Shown in pieces: positions 1-13,000 of a stretch of DNA of 64,000 nucleotides. The first letter of the stretch is position 1; each line of letters begins with the position of its first letter. This stretch comes from Tetrahymena thermophila SB210 (taxonomy: Eukaryota; Ciliophora; Oligohymenophorea; Hymenostomatida; Tetrahymenidae): the NCBI RefSeq assembly GCF_000189635.1, contig NW_002476438.1, positions 434,001 to 498,000 on the forward strand, written 5' to 3'. Below the pieces are notes generated by a model. It was given only the letters and a program-made list of their open reading frames with translations. It had not been told where the DNA came from and did not search any database. The position numbers and the translations under genes are program-made.

Positions 1-2171
1 CTCACTTCATAGAGAATGCTTATTACATGAACAGACAAATTCCTTTTGTTGTTCCTACAACAAACTTGATTATGGGAATATACTACTACATAGGAGTTCT
101 GGTATATCATGGTATTTACAGATATTATTTAGATTCAGACAAGAGCTCTTTCAGAATGAAAATGCCTTAATGGTATGGAGGTAGATAGCTTAGAGAATAC
201 TTCCCTCATTTAGATCATAAATATAAATACGGTATAGTCTACTATGATGGTTAATTTAATGACACTAGAATGAATTTAGATATTCTTTTAACAGGAACTT
301 AGCATAATTACAACGAGAATTTCTAAGAAGGAAATATTCTCAACTATGCAGAGGTAATAAACAATAAATAAATAGATAAATTTGACTAATTGATTTGTAC
401 TAATAAAAAAGTTATTTCTATTTAATCATAAATATTTAGTTTCAAATAGAAAAATATCTCCTTTTTAAGTTGATAGAACCAAACTTAATAATGCTAGAAA
501 GTTGAAAAAAAATTATTCTTTTTATCCAATAAAAGGTAACACAATTGATTAAAGACCAAAAAACAGGAGAAAACAAAGGAATCGTTTTTAAGGATAAAAT
601 TAATGGAAAAGATATTTCAGTTAAAGGTAAATGCATTGTAAACTGCACAGGAGCTTTTGCAGATAATATTAGAAAAATGGATGATCCTTCATGCCAAAAG
701 AGAATTTTAGCTGTTGCAGGATCTCACATGACTATGCCTGCTTCATTCTGTTCTAGAAAGCACGCTTTAGTGATTCCTGAAACTCAAGATGGAAGAATAT
801 TATTCTTAGTCCCTTGGTAAAACCATGCAGTTGTTGGAACAACAGAAAGAGCTCTCGATGAGCCTGAATTAGATCCAACAGTTTCAGCATAGGAGCTTAT
901 TTTTATGTCTGAAGAAGTTGGAAAAATCTACTCTAATTTACCATCCTCAGAAATAACTAACAATATCAATAGCAAATGGGCAGGTCTTAGACCACTTATT
1001 CTGTAAAATTAAAAAGAAGGCGAGCCCATTGATACAAAGAAAATAGCTCGTACTCATGTCATTGAAGTTTCAAAGAATGGTAATAATTTATTCAAATTAT
1101 ATTTTGGTATTTTCTTTGTTACACTTGAAAGAATCTTCTTCAAACAAATCAAATTTGCTTTTTAAATAAAATATCTAAGTGATGTTAGGTGAGGTAGTGT
1201 TTGGCGTAATTAATAAGTGACGATATTTAAATTAATCTTTTAATCTATTTGCTTTAAAAATGAATACTTCCCAAATATTCTTTATTTAAACAAATAAAAA
1301 ACTTTAGAGATTTTAATTAAATAAAATAATAAAATTATTATTATAAATTAGAAACAGTCAAAAATAAATTATTTTTAGAAAAATAAATCAGTGAGTTTTT
1401 GTTTAATTTTAAGCTACTAAATGCAATAAAGAACTTTAAAAATTATTTAAAATGCATTTTAAAACACCAAACTGAATAAAATAAAGCCTTTTTATATAAG
1501 TTAAATTGAAAATTTATGAAATAATTTAAATAGGATTAGTATCATTGATGGGAGGTAAGTGGACTGTTTATAGATGCATGGGAGAAGAAACAGTAGATAA
1601 AATTTTGGAAATCTTTAAATGTAAAAAAAAATTTAAAAATTCAAATAATTGATTTGTTAAATTAACAGAAAAAGGAATTAAATATAATGAGAATGCAGCA
1701 AAGAAATCTAGTTTGAATTTGAGACTTTTGGGTGAAGCTAATTAAAATGCAAATTACAAATTCCCCCCTAAAAATTAATATGTTAAGATTTATGCTAGTG
1801 CTTTAGCTGATAAGCATCAAATTGAATACAAAGAAGCTAAATATTTAATTAAAAATTATGGCCAAAGAGCTTTTGACATTCTCAATTTAGCTGAAAATCA
1901 TACTAAAAAAGATTATTTAAAATAAAGAGTTCATCCTAATCATCCTATTTTAAAGGCAGAAATTCTCTATCACTTAAAATATGAAATGGCTTAACAACCT
2001 ATTGACGTTCTCTTTAGAAGAACCAGATTTGGGTTCATTGATAGAAAGGGCATGTTTGAATCTTTAAAAACAGTATGTGATATTTTTGCCGACGAGCTAA
2101 AGTGGGACGAAGCAAAAAAGCAAAAAGTGATTGAGTAACAAAAAGAAATAATGAGAAAAATGGATTTCTGA
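1..2171 (+). CDS. GPD2: FAD-dependent glycerol-3-phosphate dehydrogenase, mitochondrial type (5' end outside window)
   Basis: Oxidises glycerol 3-phosphate to dihydroxyacetone phosphate and passes electrons via FAD to quinone; in eukaryotes it sits on the mitochondrial inner membrane. Read as exons 1-353, 536-1079, 1534-1620 and 1669-2171, stop TGA at 2169. Family landmarks are clear: YYDGQFNDTRMN in exon 1, NCTGAFAD and a VVGTTE segment in exon 2, WAGLRPL (the substrate-pocket arginine region of GlpD-type enzymes), then the C-terminal DAO_C-like domain ending in VLFRRTRFGFID. The N-terminal FAD-binding GxGxxG part lies upstream of the window. A hydrophobic stretch near the start of the visible part (about residues 17-32) is typical of the family. 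I see no C-terminal EF-hands, which animal GPD2 has. All splice phases agree. Confidence 0.93.
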
Positions 2172-4672
2172 TTGAATAGTTAAAATAAATAGTTAATATT
2201 AATTTATAAAGGAAAATAGTTAATTAATTATAAAAGAAACCAAAGAAAAATTTGAATTATTAAAATAACTTAAAATTGATTAATTAATTAATGATTTATG
2301 TACATATGCCATTTTTTTTCATTAATAATTCTCTCAAAATTTTAAATTCAATCTTTTAACAAATAAATAAATTAAATTAAAGCAAAAATAAATTGCTTTT
2401 TGATATTTGCATTTATATTTTATATAGGTAGATTAAACTAAAAATTTAATTTTATCTATTAGATTAAAATTAAAATCAATACATTCTCTTTCTATTACTC
2501 ATTTATTTACTTTTGCTGAATCCAATTTTATTAATTTTAAATATATTGCTTTTATAAATAAATAGCATGGTGATTTTTATGGTATTTATTTGCAAAATTT
2601 ATAATCAATTGTCAAAGTATTTAAATTTTCTGTTTACTTTTATTCTAAGAAGGAAAACTTTATTAATATATATATACTGATTGCCCTTGTTTATTATATC
2701 AAAGTTAAATCTTAAGTCATTTTAGAGGAAAATAACAAGTGCGTTGATTAACTATAGTCTGAGATAATGCCGCTGCAATTTTAGAATATTGAAAGAAATT
2801 TATTATAATTTCTTGGCAAAGTAGATGATATTATTTGAATAGCTAACAACTTTATGCGTCTATTTGCTAATTCTAACATTCCCCAATTTAAATTTGAGGA
2901 CATTCTTCAAAATTCTAAAATTTATTTATTGGCCTTTTTTTGATTAATTGGTTAATTTCTCTTTTTAATTTTTAAATTCAAAAAGAAAGTAAAGGAGATA
3001 GAAGCATATATGTGTGTATAAAAAATTTCTTTCAAGTTAGATACCTCTTTTATTTTTGCTAAACTACTGAAGATACCTTGATGCAATCTTTTTTCTAACA
3101 ATTTTACAATGTTATTTTTGAATTACTATAACAAAATTCTCCAGAAAAGTAAATTTTATTAGCTGGACAAGTGATTTATCTAAAAACAATTTTATTTTTC
3201 ATCATCTTTCTATTTTATAAAAAAGTATTCTGATTTAGATAGTAAAACTGATCTCCTCTCGATTCACTAATTTAAACTAATTTCTTATATGGATATGTTT
3301 AATTTTTAATTAGAGGAAGTTTTTACCTATAATTCTCTCAAAAGAAACTCAATTAAGGCAGTAAAAAAATACTCAATTAGAATTTTTAACTTAAATATTT
3401 TCTATTGGGTTTAAAGATTTGCACTTAATAAATCTTTTCATTGCTAGAGTTTATTTAATGAGACAAAAGCTAAATAAAGATGTTTGTTTTTAAAATTCAT
3501 TTTAGAATGATAAAATCTCTACCCTTGTTTATTAAAACCTTTTCCAAAAATTAGCAAAAATAAATTCTTTGATTGATGATTACAAATAAAAGTGTTATTG
3601 TTTCTAAAAAATACTTAAAAGATATGATGAATGCTCATTTGTAAAGTAGTATTTAAAAAAAATTAATTCTAGACGCAAAATTTTGATTTTGGCAGTTGTT
3701 TATGCAAATAGATATAGAAAATTAAGCTCTTCTAGAAGAGAAAGAAATTAAATGATTATTAAGCTATATTAAAAAGTGTGATAAGATTTTTAAAAGAAGA
3801 AAGATAGAACTTTATTAGTGGAATTGATAGAATTTCTATTTGAATCATCAAATATACATAAAAATAACAAAATAAAAAAATTTAAAAGCAAAAGCTATTT
3901 AGTGTACAAACAACGATTTTTTGTTTTGATAGGATTGATACCTATTTGTAAGGAGAGTTAAAAGGAAGCGTGAGAGCTTGCTAGGATTAGAAAAAAGAAA
4001 TTTAAAATATGGAGGGAAAGTAAAAATCAGTTTAGTAAGTATCTAAAAAGAAAGAAAGATATTTATTTATTTATTTGCAGAAGATAAGAATTTAATAGGT
4101 CAAAAAAGAAACAAATTTTTATATCCTATTTGTATTTTTAGTATTTCTAAAAAATACAAATCAATTTGATATTTCTTTATATTTTATTATATGTGTAGCT
4201 AGCTCAGTACTTTAGCTAGCTGAAAAATTCGATTGCTATATTTGGAAATCAATTGGCTAACAAACAGCATGTGAAAAAAGCTATTATTTCATTTATGCTG
4301 GTTGCTACATGATATTTTACTACTATTCATGATTTAAATCAATCAATTAAATAAATAATTTAGATTTAATTTATTTGAAATTGTTTTCTTCCTTTTCTTT
4401 TAACTCTCTTCTTTTTTCTTTGTTCTTCCTTTTTTTTCCTTTGTATCTTGATTTTTGTTTATTTATTTGTTTGCTAGCTAGCTTGATTGTTTCTTTTTGT
4501 GTGTGAAAGAAGAACTTAGTCGAATAAGATTTAAAAAAATTTAAAAAATTAAAAAGATTGCTGAGAAAATTTTATAATTTTTAACTAAATATATTAATTA
4601 AAAAACAAAAAAAAAAACAATCACCCTAAATCTCAATTTTCTTCAAAGAAAACTAAAGAAAAACTCATAGAA
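2172..4672. other. Intergenic, no gene supported
   Basis: Mostly AT-rich. Several frames stay open for about 100 codons (for example 3458-3781 on +, 2500-2930 on -), but TGA is the only stop here, so that length is near chance, and no family match or intron model holds them together. AGCTAGC-type palindromes occur at about 4197-4221 and 4472-4483, in the upstream region of the next gene. Confidence 0.6.
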
Positions 4673-6175
4673 ATGGCTAACAAGAAACAAGAAAAGCTCA
4701 TTTTCGACACCTTAGCTGAAGACCAAAAGGATTTCTTCATCCAAAATTTGGAAAAGAAGGTTAGAAACATTAACAAAAAGCTTAAGGAAATCTAACAACT
4801 CGAGAAGGATAGAAAGGAAGGAAAGGAACTCAAGGAATCTCAACTTTAAAAGATTGCCTCCAAGGATGAACACAACAATAAGAAAAAGGAATTAGAAGGT
4901 ATTGCAAAACTTTACTTAGAAGCTAAGGCTGAAGCCGCCACTGAAAAGAAGGAAGAAACCCAAGCTGAAACTACCACCACTACTGGTAGCGCTGAAGTCG
5001 TTTCCCAACTCGTCAATTTATTCTTTGCCGGTTAATACGCTTTCCAATTCAACAGCAACCCCGATCTCGCTGTCTTCTTCTCTGGTGTTTTCAATCACGT
5101 TGGTCCCAACAGAGTTTCTCACGCCATCACTGAATTGAACAGCTATCTTGCTGGATCTAACCCCGCTCTCCAAGCTTAGGTTATTCAAGTCGTTGCTTCC
5201 GAAAGCTTCAACACTTAAACTCCTTAAGTTGCTGACGAAGAAAAGACTGAAACTCACGCCCAAGTTAATCACGAAACTGTTGAAGAACCCGCCCAAACCT
5301 AACATCAAGATGAAGCCCACTAATCTAACGAACACGTTCATCACCACCACCATATTCACCACCATCACCACGTCCACCACGAAGAAGGATAAGAATAACA
5401 CGAAAAGCACGAACACCATGCTCATCATGAAGAAAAGCACCACGAACACCATGCTCACCACGAACACACTGAATAAAAGCACGAAACCGCTGAACACACT
5501 GCTACCGAATAATAACACGTTGAAGGTGAAACCGCCGTTGTTGAAGGTGAAGAAAATAAGGAACACACTGGTGAAAAGAAGCACTACAAGAAGAACTACC
5601 CAAGAAGAAACAACTCTGGTGGTCAAAGAAAGCCCAGAGAACACAAGGAAGGTGAAACTCACTAACACCAAGGTGGCGAAAGTGGAGAACGTAAGAGAGG
5701 TGGCAGACCTTATCACAACGGTCCCAGACACGGTGGTAACAGATCCAACAACAAGAGACCTCAAAATGAAGGTGAATAAGTTTAACATGAAAATGAAAAC
5801 GAAAACACTGCTAACACTAACACCAACACCGTTAACAACGAAGGCTGGAACGTTGTTACCAAGGGTCCCCAAAAACCTGAACACAAGCCCAGAACCAGAG
5901 AAGGTGGTAACAATCACTACAACAACCATCACCATCACAACAAAGAAGGCAACAACAATGGCAATAACAATAATAACAATTTCTAAAAGAGAGGTGACGG
6001 ACAAAAGAGACCTAACCACTCTGGAAATAAGAGACCCTACAACAAGGATAGACCCCAAGGTGAACAAACTCAAGGTCAACATCAATACGTTCGCAAGGAA
6101 AAGACTACCGTAAATAATATAAAAACAAGCAAAGTTTTCTCTTAATATTTTTCTCTTGATATAATTTTATTATGA
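4673..6175 (+). CDS. Caprin-like RNA-binding protein, His- and Asn/Arg/Gly-rich
   Basis: Single exon, 500 residues, ATG 4673 to TGA 6173. The N-terminal 90 residues are a charged helix containing EKKVRNINKKLKEI followed by a KELKESQLQKIA segment. This resembles the Caprin HR1 helix (EKKxRNLEKKxxKLxxY ... LNxDQLxAV) in spacing and charge. A small hydrophobic domain follows (about residues 105-180, with LVNLFFAGQYAF). Then come a long His/Glu-rich stretch (about 210-275) and a C-terminal basic RG/GG/Asn-rich tail (about 300-480), as expected of an RNA-granule protein. Codons are strongly biased (CAC, GGT, AAG, ACC, GCC) and G+C is far above the neighbours, the usual sign of very high expression in Tetrahymena. 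Caprin assignment is inference from the N-terminal helix; a generic RGG RNA-binding protein is the alternative. Long open frames on both strands here are by-products of this codon use. Confidence 0.6.
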
Positions 6176-7503
6176 TTTTTCTAAATATAAAAATCCCAAT
6201 CAAGCATATGTTAAATTCAAATACTCAATATATAGTTCTCAAATACAAAAAAACGGTTTAAAAATTGTTTTATCTTGTTTACAGATAAATGATTAATTAG
6301 GTCTTATCACCTAAGTCCTCTCCCAAAGAAGCAATTTTTTTACTCAATCAAACAGATTTTTATTATGAAATGATTAAGTAAGAAAGAGAATGAGATATAT
6401 TTGTACTTATGTCTCGAACAAAGATAATGATTTAGTATAAAAAAGATTGTCTAATAGTAATAGGGAATTAGTGAAATTATTAAAATAGGTTTAAAAGTTT
6501 AATCAAACAGCAATATTTAAATATAGATTCAAATTTTATTATGACTTTGAGTCAGACAGATAATAGGGAATAAAAAGAGAGTTTGATATAATTAATGACT
6601 TAACAAACAAACAAATAAATATAGCTTTAGCAAATACAATTTTCTTAAATAAAATGAGAAAAGTAAAAAACAAAGAGAAAGAAAAATGAATAAAGTGTAT
6701 TGAGAAAGAAAGAAAGAATGATAGACAAAAGATATTATAATTTCAAGAAAAATTAAATTATGAGCTAGCTAACTAGCTAGCAATTTATTGATTTAATTAC
6801 AAAAAAAAGGAGCAAACTAATGAATAATCAAACAAACAAACAAACAAACTAATATACTTCTTTATATAATTTTCAAACCCCTCTTTTGTTTTTAAATATT
6901 CCCCTCCTAACTATTTAAATCAAAGCTAATTTCATAGCTTCAGATTAATAATCAAAATTCATTTACAAGACATACACATACACATCGATTTTTAACTTTT
7001 TCTCTTTCTTATTTTTTATTCATTTAATCACATTCATTCTCTTTCTTTTTCCCTTATTTAATTTGATGAACAAAATTTTTTTGAATTTTTAACTTGGGTA
7101 AAAATTTCTGAAATTAATAATTTTGTCTCTAACATTTTTAATTTTTTGAAGATTTTAAATTAATACCAAAACATATATCTTATCTATCTATCTAACTATT
7201 AATTAACTAACAAGCAAACCTAAACAAAATTAGTGAATAACTTAAATATCACAAGAGAAAAATATTCTATCTTTCATTTTTTAACTTTATTAAATATTAA
7301 TTAATCATTATTAATTATTAATAATAGAATGAAGCCACTGAACAACCTGCCTAAAATTGAATGATTTATTGATTATCTCAACCTATATTTTTTATATTTA
7401 ATGACTTGCCAAAAGCATTTCAATAAATACCCTATATTCTTTAAAGAAAGCTATATAAAACCAAACATAATATGAATTTAATATCAATTAATAATTATTT
7501 GCT

Positions 7504-7902
7504 TCAATCAATCAATGGGATATGCTTGTTTATAGAAGGAAGTCTTTCACTATTTTAGTAAATCAATACATAAGACACAAACAGCCTTGCTGAACTCTTC
7601 TTAGCTCTGAAATATTTAAATAATAACCACAGCTACTTATTTTTTAGCTTACTAAGCCAGCATTCTTTTTGATCACTAAAAACTAGGCAAAATATTTCCT
7701 TCTTATAATATTTATCTTACGTGCAGATGTTCCCAACTGTGCAATTTAATTTCATATAAGAAACTACTTACATAAGCTGCTAAGCTGCAAAATGCGATAT
7801 TTAAACTTCTTGTATTTTTTATAATTCTAATTCAACCTCTACTTAATCTTTATTGAGCCTATGCTAATTCAATACTGCATTCTGAGGATACAGTTTTATA
7901 GC
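7504..7902 (-). CDS. Candidate reading frame, unrecognised
   Basis: A 133-codon frame on the minus strand lies between TGA codons at 7903 and 7504. Local G+C is about 30-32 percent, against roughly 15-20 percent in the surrounding DNA, which is the contrast normally seen between coding and intergenic DNA in this genome. The predicted peptide has a mixed composition (Trp, Cys, Arg and Gly present) rather than the Lys/Asn/Ile/Leu-rich look of noncoding AT sequence. There is no ATG at its upstream edge, so it would have to be a 3' exon or a gene remnant. No domain recognised. With TGA as the only stop a frame of this length is not significant by itself. Confidence 0.22.
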
Positions 7903-8739
7903 TCATCATTAGCAAATAAATGCGTTTATACACTTAAAATCTAGAAAATAACAACTATTTAATTTGAAAATATTTCCTAGAAAATAACCAGCCAGCCAGT
8001 CTGTCTGTCTTAATTATTCTCAATAAAATAAAAATTATTATTTAAATTTAAATGAAACTGTATTTCTGAATTCCTTTTCGTTAATATATATTTACATCTC
8101 AGCAACTTTTTAGTTATTTCTTACATGAATGCACACAATAAGTGCATCTGTACAAATCTTCATTAAATCTTATATTCAATTTACATTTTAAATAAAGCTA
8201 TAATAATTTATTTAATCAATATCTATTAAAGTTAATTCTTTCATCAGTCATATTTTGAATTTCAAATTTATTTCTCTATATCCTCATTTGTTTTTCTTCT
8301 ATTTGAAAATTTTATAAGTCTTTTCATTTAAATATAATATATATCATCATAAAAAAAAATATTAAACATTTTAATGAAAAAATGTATTTAATTATTTAAA
8401 TAATTATTTTTTGGTATAAAATAATCATAAAATTAATTAAATAATATTAACTTCTTAAATAAATATTTTCTTTCAATTTAAATTATTATTTTTTAACTTT
8501 AATAAAATAATTTAGAGATAAATCCACTAATACAAACCAACATTTCTATTTTTTACTAATCATTATTTTTATTTGTTAGTAGAAATATAGTTAGTTAGTT
8601 AATTAGTTAGTTTTCGTCTAATAAATTTGATAGTTTAGGGAAAGTAAATCAAAAATATACTTTAGGAACAAACAAAGAATTTCACTTTATTTCTTAAAAT
8701 AATATTAAAATTTTCTTTAATAATGTTAGCAAATTAAAA

Positions 8740-9600
8740 TAAAATGATTTTTGATTTTTAATTAACTGAATATGTTTAGACAAAGTTATAATTGTTATTT
8801 AATAGTATATAATTGCTTTTAGAAATGTGTTTGATCTTGTAAAATTAAAAATTAATTAATTTCCATATAAAATCAAAGGTTTTCTGTCAAATAAAACAGA
8901 AAATTTCATTTTTAAAAATAATATTAAAAATTAAATTTTTATTAACAAATATGCTAAATCAAACTTATATTTTATTTTTTAATTAACTGTTATAATAATT
9001 AACTATCTTGAGAAAATATTAGAATTTTTACTTATTGGTAGAATACTATTTTATAATGTATTCGTATTCTAATAAATAAGCGGATTATATAATTTAATAT
9101 TCTAAAATCTAAAATATTTGAACATTTTTATTGCTCTAAGATATTTTATAGAATATAGATTTAAACATAACATATTCTAAAATTCAAAAAAATTTAATTT
9201 TAAATTTTACAATAAAATGAAGATGGGAGGAGTCACAGTTAGACAGTTTGGAGTTATTTTTTAAAAATTTTAGATTGGAATTTTAAATAATTTAAAATAT
9301 ATTTAGAATATATTCTAATTTTCAATACTCTCTCAATCACTGGTTTTGGTTTATAAATGTTGTTGATCTTGTAAAAATTTATTAACTCCCATATAAAAAT
9401 TAGTGTTAATCTATGAAATCAAATAAAATTATTTTCATCATTTAAACTAATAATTTACTTTTTGTTTAGTATATTTATTTCTAATGATTTATTTTTTGAT
9501 TTTAGATATAAAAGATTTTAAAAATTAATTAATTAACTGCTATAATATTAATTAATATTTTTATAAACAATATTTGAAATTATACCTTTTTGCTTATATT
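8740..9600. repeat. Degenerate direct repeat in intergenic DNA
   Basis: Blocks near 8745-9035 recur in diverged form near 9350-9600. The shared pieces are a GATCTTGTAAAA motif followed within about 20-25 bases by CCATATAAAA (about 8834-8872 and 9365-9397), and a TTAATTAACTG(T/C)TATAAT block (about 8980-9000 and 9527-9548). Between them lies DNA dense in ATTCTAA/TTAGAAT motifs. I read this as an old duplication in noncoding DNA; copy identity is not measurable by eye. Confidence 0.4.
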
Positions 9601-10074
9601 TGTTTATAGTAATTAATATTGAATAATTTTCATCTTAAAAATAGAAAGATATCCATCAAATCAAAAAAGCAAGCAATAGTTTCTTTGCTGCTTATTTTAA
9701 AAAATCAAATTTTCATATCTTGTTTTATTTAGGATTTGCTGAGAGTTATTTTTTATTTATTAATTTATTTGTATTTGTTTTTCAAAAAAGTTAAACAAAA
9801 ATCAGTCATTTAATAGATTATGAATGACTTCGTTATTTAGTTTATTATTCATCAATCAATTTATTTTTTAAATTTAGATAAGCAAATAAATTAATAAATA
9901 AATAATACATACATTCATAAATATAGTAAGTTATTCGTAGATAAATTCAGTACAATAGCTTTTCCATTTACAGTAGCAATTAGCAAGCGTTGAACTATTT
10001 ACTATTTATATTAGAAAAAAATAAAGAGGGAAAATAATAAGTTAAGATACAATATAACTTTCATATATACAAAA

Positions 10075-13000
10075 ATGAACAACATCCATACTTCAACACA
10101 TGTCAGCACTTATTTTAGTAATAATCTAATTACTATAAAATAAATAGATCTTTATTTATGCTATTTCTAAATTAAATTAATAGATGAAGCACTTGTAGAT
10201 AGAATAGACACATAAAAATATTTAAAATCAAATGGAAAAATCAAAAAAGTGGTTTCAGATCCAGATAGTACTTCATTTTTTATAATCTTGAAAATTTACT
10301 TCTGTTAATCAATAGAAAGATTGATATATATTTTAAAATTAAATAATAAGATCATTATACAGCAGCTATTGATGATTCAGGAAATATTACAGTAATTGTT
10401 CATAAACTGAATAGATTTGTCAGTATAAAGCCATCTTCTCCAGCAACACACCTAGTTTTCATCAGTAACAATTATACTTTTTTGAACTTCTCTAAATTAA
10501 AATTGCATCAAATAAATCAAAAGGGAATGGAAATCTTTTAGTAGCATAGTAAAATGGTCATATTTCATAGTATCTTGCAAGCAGTAAATATACATTTTTT
10601 AAAAGTTGATTGTAATGAAATATTATTAAAAAAAGATGGCAAGCTAACCAGTGTTATTAAGCACCATAATTCTAAACTTTTAGGTATAAAATTTGCTATA
10701 ATTTAAATGTTTAAAAATATAATCATCTACCGCCTTTGATATATTTAATTTATTAAGCAATTAGCAAAATCTAAAATTTAAAATAAAGCATTAGAATATA
10801 ATCCAGTAACGAAGTAGATATTGACAATTGCAAACGATCAATGCACACTTTGGGATGCACAATCATTTAATAAAATTAAGTAAAGGGTATTCTGATTTAA
10901 CTAAAAGTAATCTATGCATTTTTATAAATTTAGAACTTTGTTTGCTAAAGCAAGTTATTTTGCCACAGGATCTCTGACACCAAATGGTCAAAGCTTAATA
11001 ACCTCTTTCTAGGTAAATTATTTTAAATTTTAATTATTTTTAATATTAAGATATTAATAAAAGGATGGGAATGTATATGTATGGAACTTAAACAACTTTG
11101 AAGTAACTGCAAAGAGTGAAGTTGAAGAAAATATGAAAAATCAAAAGATAAGTGTTTCAGCTGACTCATCAAGATTTGTGATTGGAGGAAGCACTGCCTA
11201 TTTATATTATTGTGATATATCTCACTCTCCTTTATGTATAAGCTCATTTGCTCTACCCAGTGGAAGCACATCTGTCAAAAAAATTAAGTTTACTCATGGA
11301 AATTATTTGGGCATCATCACTGATAATTAAGTATTTTATGCAATTGATTCGTCAACAAATCAAATAGCGTTGGAATTTAGGTTGCCAAAAAATAAAGTAA
11401 TCAATTTATTCATTAATAAAATAAAAAAGAATAATTTCTTCATTGAAAAATTACAAAAAATCTTAGAAAATATTTGAAATCTTGAATTAAATTTCAATTT
11501 AAAAACAAATTTTATAAAAAGGGAATAACTGACTTTGATATAAATCCAAACAATTTGGAGATCCTAATCGTATCAGGCAACGGAGAAATCTTTAAATATG
11601 ATTTATAAAAGCTATTTATAATGGAAATGAAGTAATTACAATTTTAAAATAAATAAAATATTTGTTTGAGTTTGTTTAATTCTTTTGCAATTTTTAATAA
11701 ACCATATTGTCTAAATGCAAAATACTTTTGATTTTATATAAAAGTCATTTATAATTTTACAAAATGAATGAATGAATTAATTAATTTTGATTTATTAATA
11801 CAATGATTTTTTTGGCAACATTTCAGGTTGTTACTCTTGGAGAAAATATGATAGTGTTTAATTAAATGATTTATTTGATCATATTTTTTTAATTATTTTA
11901 TTGATTTTGAAGTAATTAATTAAACGAATTTGTGTTTTATTTATTTTCTTTATAAAATCCAAGCTAATAGCAAAGACTCTTGGAGAGAGGAATTGAGTCA
12001 TCTCTTGTTTACAATGTTTTGAAGCCAGGCAACTAAAACCATTCATTAAAATTCGAAAGCCACGTCGATTTCGTTTCTCATGGCAAGGAGAATGTTATTA
12101 TTAACGGAGAATCTAAACTTGTCAATGATCCTGATGATTTGATGAAGGCAAATACTCAAAGAGAAACAAATATTATATAATTATGCACATTTCCAAAACA
12201 CACTTTGGAAAAAATGTTTAAATCTGCTTTGATTAACGTAAACAGTCTTCCTAATATGTCTGTACATAAACTGAGATAGTTCCTTTAAAAACATAAAGTA
12301 TATCCTGATAAACATAGGGCTTTCATTTATAAGTAACTACTTGAATTACCTCTCAATGTAGATAATTTTGCTACTTTAGTATAGAAAGGGTTATATCCTA
12401 GCTTTAAAGATTTATACAGAAAATATCCAATAAGTGATTCTAAGCTGTACCAAAAAATGTAGACAATCCTCTCTTGTTTAGCAAACTTCTGTGATCTATT
12501 TGGAGAGAGTGATCAGTTTATTCAAATTGCTTTTCCGTTTGTCAAACTCTTTGGATAAGAAGAATTATTGGCATTTGAAATAGTTTTGTGCTTTGCTCAT
12601 CAGATACTCTAAAATTATTTTGTTGACTTCCCTCATCCTCCTTTAGATTTACTTTAAAATATTGATGAAATAATTAAATACAATGATCCAATTTTACATT
12701 AACATCTAAAATAACATAATTTCAAATTTGTTGACTATATTTGGCCTTTCTTGAGTGGATTCTTTACCTCTGCTTTAGACAAGGAATCATGGTTATAGCT
12801 AATAGATTATCTAATAACTTACAATGATACTCCTGAGTTATTTATGTTTATAACTGCAGCATTTATCATGTAATTTTATCATTAAAAAACTATTTATCAA
12901 TTTTTCAAACCCTAATATATTTAGATATTTTAAGCATCCTTTAATGAAGTTGAAATCTAAGGATGAGTTAGAAATATTTATTTCAAGACAAAATCCTGTC

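Larger units (their letters stand above)
6176..10074. other. Long AT-rich intergenic interval
   Basis: About 3.9 kb. Contents I can see: a CAAA microsatellite near 6832-6852; another AGCTAGCT/TAGCTAGC cluster at 6762-6782; a patch of higher G+C at 7500-7920 (separate entry); a TTAG-type microsatellite near 8590-8612; and an internally repetitive segment at 8740-9600 (separate entry). No other frame resembles a protein family. Confidence 0.6.

Noticed and set aside
2640..3781. Semi-continuous protein-like frames, including a stretch that looked faintly like a cyclin box
   Set aside because: In-frame TGAs occur at 2836, 2941, 3079, 3172 and 3508, which is the spacing expected by chance. The overlapping frames are equally open and no consistent intron model joins them.
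5018..6113. Two long overlapping ORFs (minus 5018-6085 and plus 5148-6113)
   Set aside because: They are shadows of the Caprin-like gene. Its biased codons (CAC, GAA, GGT, AAC) leave the other frames free of stops; both predicted peptides are low-complexity Thr/Lys/Val/Phe strings.
12950..12980. Apparent in-frame TGA breaking the TBC domain
   Set aside because: Removed by a 55-nt intron (12870-12924) with good splice sites; the joined frame restores the family alignment.
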